A DNA stretch of 40,289 nt from Promethearchaeota archaeon (lineage in GTDB: Archaea > Asgardarchaeota > Lokiarchaeia > Sigyniarchaeales > SOKP01): positions 1-40,289 of the forward strand of contig RDOE01000023.1 of the NCBI GenBank assembly GCA_011364975.1, written 5' to 3'. Both the position numbers and the translations under genes were made by a program. Under the pieces are notes generated by a model. That model was given only the letters and a program-made list of their open reading frames with translations, was not told the DNA's origin and searched no databases. This document shows, piece by piece, positions 33,967 to 40,289 of the stretch (the first letter of the stretch is position 1; every line of letters starts with the position of its first letter).

Positions 33967-35636
33967 TAACGTCTCACCTTAACCTTTGGCATCTCCTTTC
34001 CTAATAGATTTATTTTTCCAATAATTTCAGCATTAAAATCATCATAGATATTTTTTGCGGGACTGTTCCATTCTGCGATTTCGGTTATTGCTGAATTTAA
34101 ACCTAGTTCTTTAAGTGCTGAAAGACGGGATAATACAATCATCCTCCCAATCCCTTGATTTCTGAATGCAGGATGGACATAAAGCCCATAAAGCCAACCT
34201 TGGGTTTCACCGGGAGTAAGAAATCCTGCTCCCAATACAATTTCATTCATAAGCATTTCAGGTTTTGGATAATTTCTTCTATTTAATTCCGTCATTAGAG
34301 TTTGCACCCAACTTTCATTAATTGATGCGATAGCAACTACAGCAATATCATCATGAGAAGATTTTATCACCCATTTAGCATACTTTTTGCTCTTTTTACC
34401 ACTATCTTCATTCGCAATCATTTTCATCACAGCATCCAAATGTTGTTCATTGAGAGGTCTAATATGATTAGTATCGAAACTCAAATCCCGCTGGTCAAGA
34501 TCACTAACTTTAAAAATATCAAATGTTTCAATTGTTCTAAAATCCTTCAATCGACTAATTTCTGTGAAGGCATATTTAACTTTAGCATATTCTGCCATAT
34601 TAGAAACATAACTACCATAAAAGGTTCCCACCTTCTCATCTGTCTCTATAAATCCTATCCCTTCAATAAGATCATTTTTATAGGCGCACACTATTTTTTT
34701 ATCATGGGCTCTAGCTCTAACTAAAAAGGAAGGAATCATTTCTGAATACGCGGATTCAATAGCAAACTTTGCATTTTGAGGTAAATTTCTTTCAATTACA
34801 ATATCACCTTCCTTAGTTGGAGTTATCCTTGGTCTCCAGCGTAAGTTTTCATACACTACATAAAAGAGTATAACAAAACAGAAGATAGGAAACCAATAAG
34901 CAAGTAGGTACATTCCAATATTAAAGGGTCTCAAATAATTTGCTGATGTAATAAAAATAACGGAATTTAACTGAAATTGAGACCAAAAATGAGTATCTCT
35001 ATCATAACCATCATCAAATTCTGTATATACTTCTCCAATAAGAAAACCATCAGGTGTAAAATAATCACTTACTTCATAATTTGCATCAAATGTTCCATAA
35101 ATATCATCTCTGACGTAGGATCCCGTTCTATAGAGTTTATTCCCTAAAAAGGGCATTAAATGTCCAACCCAAATATTATGATAACCCTCTAAAACTTCAA
35201 AAGAGATATCTAATAAAAAGTACGTAGATGCTTGAATACCCCCAGGAATATGGAACCATACATTCATTCCAGTAGTGTCAAGATCTTCTTGATCCGTTCC
35301 CCAAACGTAGGACCCATCAATTAAAGAATAAGAGAAAATATAATCGTCAATATCACTTTCGAAATAACCATAATAGTTTTCTTCCCAAGTCCAAGAAATT
35401 CGTGCAGTAACATTGGCATAATTCCCGTTAAAGTCAATTATATAATGACCAGTAGCTCGAAACGTTTCTGTATATCCCTCGTACCATCCACCAGTACCTA
35501 TTAAATCCCAATTATACACATATTCGAATTCGATGTCATGAGACGAAGATTTGACGCCTAAATATGGGATGCCGAATAATTGTACTATAGTAGATATCAT
35601 TACAAATAGTATTATTAAAACTGTTCGTTTTCTCAT
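33963..35636 (-). CDS. Receptor-like single-pass membrane protein with cytosolic GNAT acetyltransferase
   Basis: A 557-residue protein with a signal peptide (about 4-23), an extracytoplasmic aromatic- and Asp-rich beta domain (about 30-235), one TM helix (about 241-264) and a cytosolic part. Residues about 280-380 look like a degenerate GNAT half, and residues about 393-545 are a GNAT N-acetyltransferase with the acetyl-CoA loop GWLYGLYVHPAFRNQGIGRM (480-499; QGIGR pyrophosphate loop) and ITEIAEWNSPAKNIYDDF. GNATs acetylate amines of proteins or small molecules. The topology resembles a sensor kinase with the kinase replaced by an acetyltransferase. It is the first gene of a three-gene coupled operon with two unknown cytosolic proteins. 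Confidence 0.8.
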   Translation of the reverse strand: MRKRTVLIILFVMISTIVQLFGIPYLGVKSSSHDIEFEYVYNWDLIGTGGWYEGYTETFRATGHYIIDFNGNYANVTARISWTWEENYYGYFESDIDDYIFSYSLIDGSYVWGTDQEDLDTTGMNVWFHIPGGIQASTYFLLDISFEVLEGYHNIWVGHLMPFLGNKLYRTGSYVRDDIYGTFDANYEVSDYFTPDGFLIGEVYTEFDDGYDRDTHFWSQFQLNSVIFITSANYLRPFNIGMYLLAYWFPIFCFVILFYVVYENLRWRPRITPTKEGDIVIERNLPQNAKFAIESAYSEMIPSFLVRARAHDKKIVCAYKNDLIEGIGFIETDEKVGTFYGSYVSNMAEYAKVKYAFTEISRLKDFRTIETFDIFKVSDLDQRDLSFDTNHIRPLNEQHLDAVMKMIANEDSGKKSKKYAKWVIKSSHDDIAVVAIASINESWVQTLMTELNRRNYPKPEMLMNEIVLGAGFLTPGETQGWLYGLYVHPAFRNQGIGRMIVLSRLSALKELGLNSAITEIAEWNSPAKNIYDDFNAEIIGKINLLGKEMPKVKVRRY

Positions 35637-35890
35637 AATTTTAATTTAACTCGTAATGTTATTGGATTATATATTGTAATATTATTAATGCATATCTTAA
35701 TTTAAAGTGCATTAATATGGAATTTCTTATGGATTTTAATATAAACTTACCCTTTTAAATCTTCATATTGTAGTGAGATTGGCTTTTTTAAAAAAGCTTA
35801 CATACATGTCAAAACTTTAATAGTGAATTTATCCAAATAAATAATATATATCTAAATTTGATTCTTTGAATTATGGTAAGAGGGTAATCT

Positions 35891-36526
35891 ATGGGTGAAA
35901 ATTCAAAAGCAAGCATAATTTGTCCTAAATGTAGAAAGGAAAATAATATTATAAATGAATATTGTGTTGAATGCGGTTCCCGTCTAAAGGAAAAAAACTC
36001 GAAATTGTTTCAGATTGTGGAAAATCTAAAAGCAGATTTATATGGGAGTGTAATTTGTATAGTTGTATTTGTTGCATTCATGATTTTCGTCACATATGGT
36101 ATAATATCCAATTACGGAGCCTATGGTTTTATTTCAATTCTAATCATTTGGCCCTTAACAATAGGGTTTATCCTATGGACAAGACATTATCTAAAGGGGC
36201 TTTCAAAGATTAGGAGATTTACAATTACTAAGGATTACATAGAAATATTTGTGCCCCATAAACCACAATTCCATATTAATTGGACTGATTTTAATTCTAT
36301 CGAAATTAAAAGGAGTGATTCAATAACAACTGTCCCAACTGGAGATGGAATTGTTATGGGTCCCAGATTTGTATACTTTAATTTAATCTTTAGAGGTTCT
36401 AATTTAGAGCGCAGCTATGAGTTTGAATCGGGAAAAGATTTCAAAGTGAAATCGAGAAAAAAAATTTTAATTGCTTTAGAACAATTAGCGCAAAAACAAG
36501 GTAAGACCTTTAAAGCTTGGAGATGA
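35891..36526 (+). CDS. Zinc-ribbon, two-TM, PH-like domain protein
   Basis: A 211-residue protein. Residues 10-33 form a zinc ribbon (CPKCRKENN, then YCVECGSRL). TM helices lie at about 50-73 and 78-97 with a short outside loop. The C-terminal 110 residues are beta-rich (RRFTITKDYIEIFVPHK, INWTDFNSIEIKRSD, FVYFNLIFRG) and end in a helix (RKKILIALEQLAQKQG), as in bacterial PH-like domains. The start has a good GAGGG ribosome-binding-like sequence. Zinc ribbon plus TM plus PH-like is a recurrent archaeal membrane layout of unknown function. The 254-bp gap before it is AT-rich, with ATATATAT about 45 bp before the start as a possible TATA. Confidence 0.65.
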   Translation: MGENSKASIICPKCRKENNIINEYCVECGSRLKEKNSKLFQIVENLKADLYGSVICIVVFVAFMIFVTYGIISNYGAYGFISILIIWPLTIGFILWTRHYLKGLSKIRRFTITKDYIEIFVPHKPQFHINWTDFNSIEIKRSDSITTVPTGDGIVMGPRFVYFNLIFRGSNLERSYEFESGKDFKVKSRKKILIALEQLAQKQGKTFKAWR

Positions 36527-36640
36527 AAGAACTGTCATTAATTCAGAAACGAGCGAAATAAGATATCAATATAATCATCTAGTATTTTTTTCTGGGCATT
36601 GAGATTTTATTTATATCTTTTTACTAAATTTTAATTGAAA

Positions 36641-36662
36641 TCAGACGCTGAATTTACATTTC
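36641..36662 (+). repeat. 22-bp direct repeat, copy 1
   Basis: The sequence TCAGACGCTGAATTTACATT plus TC matches a second copy at 39056-39077 at 20 of 22 positions. The two copies flank the large surface-protein gene in the same orientation. Confidence 0.5.
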
Positions 36663-36749
36663 AATTTCACAGAAAATTGGGACAAACTTTAACAAAGCTT
36701 GAAACTTACGTTGTAGTTATAAAAATATCAAAAATGACGTGAGAAAAAC

Positions 36750-36866
36750 ATGAATGACGGAAAGGAATTTGATGCATCTTTTTCAGTAACCATTGAATGA
36801 AAAACAGTAATAGATTTATGGGAGGAGTATATTGAGGCAGCAAAAACGATCAAGATGATCAGATAA
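36750..36866 (+). pseudogene. Short decayed frame with in-frame TGA
   Basis: An ATG at 36750 opens a 16-codon frame (KEFDASFSVTIE) that ends in TGA at 36798-36800; the same frame continues KTVIDLWEEYIEAAKTIKM to a TAA at 36866. The joined reading faintly resembles the first strand and helix of an SRPBCC (AHSA1-like) domain. It is too short to be sure, and could be chance. Confidence 0.2.
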
Positions 36867-36927
36867 AAACCATGTATTATTCTAAAATGTCAAAATATTA
36901 ACTATTAAAAATAAATACTGAGAAATG

Positions 36928-36936
36928 TTATATACC
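36928..36936 (+). promoter_or_regulatory. Candidate TATA box for the surface-protein gene
   Basis: GTTATATAC follows a purine-rich GAGAAAT (BRE-like) and lies about 42 bp before the ATG at 36978, leaving room for a short leader with a GAAGTGAATC ribosome-binding-like sequence. This is the best promoter match in the window. Confidence 0.5.
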
Positions 36937-36977
36937 CCTTATCTCTATACAAGTAATTTCAAAGAAGTGAATCTAAC

Positions 36978-38999
36978 ATGCGTCCCTCGGTTATCAAGTT
37001 AATGTTGTTTTTTTTTATATTATTATCTTCGAATATTATAATACTCACTTCAAATAAAGATAATGAAGTGGATTTAAAAACCTCAGCATTAACTCCAAAT
37101 CAGTTTTATGATTCGTTCAAATTCTTTGGTCCAAATGGTGAATTGCTTGCTCAGCTTTTTGATATACTCTTTAATCAATCTCTCACTTTAGATAAACATG
37201 AGATATTAGACGGAGTCTATGTTTTTAATGCATCGAAAAACAAGAATTATTCAGGTACATATTATTTTGGAGAGAATGATCAGGAAATCCATTTACTCTC
37301 ATGGGCAGATGCGAATAACGATAGTATTAATGATTTTGCGGATCCTGGTCCGGGGGTTTCATATTGCGTTGTTTCAAAGATAGGGTCATTTAACTATTCA
37401 ATAAATATCGAAGCACATGTCACGTTAATCGTCTGGGATAATGATCGTTCATTTGTGGATGCGATGAAGAGAATCCTCGATTTTGCGATTCTACTTCATG
37501 GACAAGCTCCTGAAGAAATATTAATTTCTGAACAATCAAAATTAATCTCATGGCTGTTAAAGTATCTTAACAGTATCTTTTCTGGAGACGAATTGTTCAT
37601 TTTTAATCCTATTGCCTTTCAGAAAATTGAATTCACTCCCTTACAAGGGTATGATATAACTAAGACATGGTACAATACTGGAGCTAATGGAATCATCGAT
37701 AACGACGATTTCATGATCGATCCGAGCATCTTGGTTAATTGGAATGCTACAGCGGGTATAGTTAAAGATTCACGAATGCAATGGCTTTTAACCAATATGT
37801 CTGGTAACCCTTTTACCGTGCAAAGTTATATTACCATATCATTTGATTTAATTCAGTTATGGCTTAAGAATTTTGAAATATCTGTTGATGCTGGAGTAAC
37901 CAATATGGAAAATCAAGATACGAGTGTTTTTACAGGAATGAGCATCGAGTCTTATCTATTTAGGCACAATCTAAAAGGAGGATATTTGTACCGTGATGAC
38001 GATCTAGATGCCAGTGTTGTGGTTGATGTTGAAGAAAAAATAATAGCAGAAGAGAAACCAGATCTCGTTTTAAGTGGAAAAAAGGTCGAAGTTACAGATA
38101 ACATAGTTTTAACAGTCATTGGAGGGATACACACTTTACCTCCGGAAGTAGAAGGAGAGGAAAACGTAACCTGGGCAGTATCCTTCAAGGATCTACAAGT
38201 TACCTGCTTACCCATCGGAATTGCTATTGATTCCTATCAACCAGCATATAAAGAGAATCTTACGTTTATGGATTTCAAACTCACGTTTATAAATTCAGCT
38301 GGAGAACCAAATACAGATGGAAAAGTGAACGCAATCGGAAATGTAAAGCTTGAACACAACTTAGCCCCTTGGAATAATGGCTCTGGTCCAAAAAAAGACA
38401 TTACCGGACTAGACTTGGCAATGATGTATCTTTCAAGCATTTTCCATTTTAAATTTGATGTAGATGCCCAAAATATAGATCTAGTCAATCAAACTCAATC
38501 AGATATTATAGATGAATATGATAAAACTAATAATCGATTAAAGATCAAAAATTACCTTAGTAGAGGGGATAACTACCTTGATTTCGTTGACATCACTGGA
38601 GACAACTACATTTTAGGGCAAAAAGCAACCTTGAATGGAGAACCGATTGGAGGAACCTCATATGAAGCTAATTCTGCAATTGAACTTTCAGGTTTGTGGA
38701 AACTTCAAGGTGATTCATGTGAATTGCATACGGGGGACATTGATACGATAAAAGATGATTTTTCTCCAGACTTTGGTTATAATATAAGTAATAATGTAAT
38801 GTTTTATGCTAATTGTTATTCAAACTTTAGTGATAATAATGCTCCGGGTATTTGGCATGATCCCACTTTCTATATTTACATGGTTTTTATTCGCGAGACT
38901 ACGAGTTTCTGGCCGATATTATTTGTTATAATGGGTGTTGGATTAGCTGGAATCGCCACGATAATGATCATCATCTTCAAAAGAAGAGGAGTACGCTGA
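36978..38999 (+). CDS. Large cell-surface protein with C-terminal membrane anchor
   Basis: A 673-residue secreted protein of no recognised family. The N-terminal signal peptide is MRPSVIKLMLFFFILLSS. The body is beta-rich, acidic and carries many N-glycosylation sequons (NQS, NAS, NYS, NAT, NMS, NLT, NGS, NQT, NIS, NFS). DANNDSINDFADPGPG at about 110-125 looks like a calcium-binding Asp/Asn loop. One TM helix (about 644-668, FWPILFVIMGVGLAGIATIM) precedes a short basic tail FKRRGVR, so the protein sits outside the cell and is anchored at its C-terminus. Its composition suggests an S-layer-associated or adhesion protein; that is inference. Confidence 0.75.
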   Translation: MRPSVIKLMLFFFILLSSNIIILTSNKDNEVDLKTSALTPNQFYDSFKFFGPNGELLAQLFDILFNQSLTLDKHEILDGVYVFNASKNKNYSGTYYFGENDQEIHLLSWADANNDSINDFADPGPGVSYCVVSKIGSFNYSINIEAHVTLIVWDNDRSFVDAMKRILDFAILLHGQAPEEILISEQSKLISWLLKYLNSIFSGDELFIFNPIAFQKIEFTPLQGYDITKTWYNTGANGIIDNDDFMIDPSILVNWNATAGIVKDSRMQWLLTNMSGNPFTVQSYITISFDLIQLWLKNFEISVDAGVTNMENQDTSVFTGMSIESYLFRHNLKGGYLYRDDDLDASVVVDVEEKIIAEEKPDLVLSGKKVEVTDNIVLTVIGGIHTLPPEVEGEENVTWAVSFKDLQVTCLPIGIAIDSYQPAYKENLTFMDFKLTFINSAGEPNTDGKVNAIGNVKLEHNLAPWNNGSGPKKDITGLDLAMMYLSSIFHFKFDVDAQNIDLVNQTQSDIIDEYDKTNNRLKIKNYLSRGDNYLDFVDITGDNYILGQKATLNGEPIGGTSYEANSAIELSGLWKLQGDSCELHTGDIDTIKDDFSPDFGYNISNNVMFYANCYSNFSDNNAPGIWHDPTFYIYMVFIRETTSFWPILFVIMGVGLAGIATIMIIIFKRRGVR

Positions 39000-39055
39000 A
39001 ATTTATAGAGAAATATAAGAATTATCTTCTAAGCTCAGCGAATACATATTACAAT

Positions 39056-39077
39056 TCAGACACTGAATTTACCTTTC
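39056..39077 (+). repeat. 22-bp direct repeat, copy 2
   Basis: TCAGACACTGAATTTACCTT plus TC is the partner of the copy at 36641-36662, with two mismatches. It lies 57 bp after the surface-protein gene. The remaining sequence up to the HxlR gene shows no other feature. Confidence 0.5.
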
Positions 39078-39193
39078 CATCAAAAGGCATCAAACATTAG
39101 AAAATATGGCAAATCTTTTCAAAAATGCTTTTTTAAATAGGGATCTGCTTTTTTTTTAGAGTAAAGTAAAAAAGAGTGTGAAATTCGTATAGT

Positions 39194-39670
39194 TTATTCA
39201 GATTTAATCTGATTCTCTTCTTGATCTACTTTATATTTTTCACTAGCAAAAAAAATTAGTAATGGAATTAATAACTCATACACACCTTTTCCTAAATCTG
39301 TTAGTTCATAACTAACTCGAATGGGTTGTGTATTGCTTATTGTTCGAGTTACAATATGATTTTCTTCAAACTCTTTCAAGCGTGTCGTTAACGTGCGTGA
39401 ATTTATATTTGGTAAAGCTCGACGAATATCATTGAAGAATGGTTTTCCTTTAATTCTGATGATATATATTAGATCCATTGTCCATTTTTTTTGCAAAAAA
39501 TTTAGTGCATCGTTGAGAAATAGTAATTCTTCTTGTATATGAGCATCATCATGCACAAAAGCTTCAAAATCTTTTTTAAGTCCCTTCATCACTGCTTCAC
39601 GCATTAAAGGTATTTGTTCATCCATCTCTTTCCATATAATGGAAAGCTCTTTCCTCAAATTATTCTTCAT
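39194..39670 (-). CDS. HxlR-family winged-helix transcription regulator
   Basis: A 158-residue DNA-binding protein. The HxlR core spans about residues 45-145: LNFLQKKWTMDLIYIIRIKG, FNDIRRALPNINSRTLTTRL, KEFEENHIVTR, and VSYELTDLGKGVYELL. A helical N-terminal extension of about 45 residues is longer than in many HxlR proteins, and the usual first Cys of redox-sensing members is absent. It lies 112 bp downstream of the alpha/beta hydrolase gene on the same strand and may regulate it or itself. Confidence 0.88.
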   Translation of the reverse strand: MKNNLRKELSIIWKEMDEQIPLMREAVMKGLKKDFEAFVHDDAHIQEELLFLNDALNFLQKKWTMDLIYIIRIKGKPFFNDIRRALPNINSRTLTTRLKEFEENHIVTRTISNTQPIRVSYELTDLGKGVYELLIPLLIFFASEKYKVDQEENQIKSE

Positions 39671-39782
39671 AAAACCTCAACTCGTCTCTAGAATATCTCT
39701 CATAATTTAGATAAATCTCTTTTAGATTATACAATTTTACCACGTTTTTCACATTCCGGTTAAATTTATTATATTAATCTTT

Positions 39783-40289
39783 TCAAAGACTATCTACGAA
39801 TTTCTTCACATTTTTCAAGGCGTGTCTAAATTCAGGTGTTAGTTTTCCCAGTATTGGAATCGCTATAAAAATTAGAAACGCATGAAACATTCCTTCCCAT
39901 AAATCAACAGTTACGGAAACTCCCTGGTTTTTCATTTTTTCTGCAATAATTAAAGAATCATCGAGTAGTACCTCTCTTGTCCCCACTTGTAGAAATATCG
40001 GAGGGAATCCATTGAAATCAGCAAAAATAGGTGAGATTTCCGGATTTTCTGGAGATTCGGTTTTTACATAAGCTATAACACTAGTTTCCAAATTTTTCAC
40101 ATTGAAGAAAACATCTTGTTCAATTTTCGTTTTCATAGTTTCACTAGTTAAGGTTAGATCAGTCCAGGCCGACAAACATATAGCTGCTTTTGGTTGAGGT
40201 AAATTTTGTACTCCAATTCGATGAAGCAAAGCCAGAGTTAATCCCCCTCCAGCAGAATCACCCATGATAATTATATTTTCTGCGGGAAT
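39783..40289 (-). CDS. Alpha/beta hydrolase, HSL-type esterase/lipase, 5' end outside window
   Basis: The 169 codons visible are the C-terminal half of a hormone-sensitive-lipase-type carboxylesterase. The catalytic Ser is in MGDSAGGGLTLALL near the right edge, the Asp lies in REVLLDDSLIIAEKM, and the His in EGMFHAFLIF. The frame reads into the edge (PAENIIIMGDS), so the oxyanion-hole HGGG region must lie beyond the window; an ATG at 40265 is internal. The C-terminus ends VKKFVDSL at a normal place. It hydrolyses short-chain esters in relatives; substrate unknown. Confidence 0.88.
   Translation of the reverse strand: MPAENIIIMGDSAGGGLTLALLHRIGVQNLPQPKAAICLSAWTDLTLTSETMKTKIEQDVFFNVKNLETSVIAYVKTESPENPEISPIFADFNGFPPIFLQVGTREVLLDDSLIIAEKMKNQGVSVTVDLWEGMFHAFLIFIAIPILGKLTPEFRHALKNVKKFVDSL

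Larger units (their letters stand above)
36527..36977. other. Gene-poor interval of 451 bp
   Basis: This stretch holds a 22-bp direct repeat copy, a short decayed frame at 36750-36866 and the promoter of the following surface-protein gene. I see no RNA gene or intact frame in it. Confidence 0.5.

Noticed and set aside
36750..36866. Selenocysteine read at the in-frame TGA
   Set aside because: Lokiarchaeota can use selenocysteine, but the frame is tiny, lacks a redox motif around the TGA and I see no SECIS-like hairpin nearby.
1..40289. tRNA or rRNA genes, CRISPR arrays, transposons or integrase genes
   Set aside because: I looked through the intergenic stretches and found no cloverleaf-like sequence, regularly spaced repeats or transposase motifs; a covariance-model scan would be needed to be certain for small RNAs.

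Overview
This window reads as a chromosomal segment of an AT-rich archaeon, most likely an Asgard archaeon of the Lokiarchaeia type. The archaeal genes are diagnostic: an archaeal threonyl-tRNA synthetase with a D-aminoacyl-deacylase-like editing domain, O-phosphoseryl-tRNA synthetase, CTP-dependent riboflavin kinase with an HTH domain, RibL-type FAD synthetase, an archaeal translin, and formylmethanofuran dehydrogenase subunits. The Asgard flavour comes from a Ras/Rab-like GTPase plus a truncated second one, a longin-like protein, a gelsolin-like membrane protein and a possible BRO1-like protein. Genes are short-spaced and often coupled. I saw no rRNA, tRNA, CRISPR array or insertion sequence. 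The species assignment is inference.

Layout. 1-3.2 kb (minus): sugar kinase, nucleotidyltransferase and a secreted protein cut by the window edge. 3.4-6.0 kb: longin/winged-helix protein, a small charged protein, a gelsolin-like four-TM protein and a CDP-alcohol phosphatidyltransferase. 6.0-9.4 kb (minus): translin, sepS, ribL, ribK. 9.5-12.3 kb (plus): thrS and a HAD phosphatase. 12.3-15.8 kb (minus): Ras-like GTPase and two tandem membrane acyltransferases. 15.9-20.7 kb: four-TM protein, HTH/membrane protein, MfnD-like ATP-grasp ligase, helical BRO1-like candidate, membrane protein and a broken GTPase. 20.9-23.2 kb: NifX-like protein with two ferredoxin-containing MinD-type ATPases. 23.3-27.1 kb (minus): GPH transporter, PIG-L deacetylase, MttB-family methyltransferase. 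27.4-31.2 kb (plus): ferredoxin, FwdB, FwdD, FwdA. 31.2-35.6 kb (minus): a three-gene coupled operon starting with a receptor-like transmembrane GNAT acetyltransferase. 35.9-40.3 kb: zinc-ribbon/PH-like membrane protein, large surface protein, HxlR regulator and a partial alpha/beta hydrolase.

Metabolically, the Fwd subunits, the MfnD-like ligase (methanofuran side-chain synthesis) and the MttB homologue point to tetrahydromethanopterin/methanofuran C1 chemistry. The FwdA homologue, however, seems to lack the conserved metal-binding Asp, and no FwdC is present here.

The most unusual observations are these. (1) Three genes (at 16374, 22313 and 33966) have clearly coding N-termini but no ATG, GTG or TTG ahead of them; each lies in the -1 frame of the preceding gene and touches its stop codon. 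(2) The 31.2-35.6 kb operon looks like an undescribed membrane-sensor/acetyltransferase system. (3) Several eukaryote-like domain fusions occur in one window.
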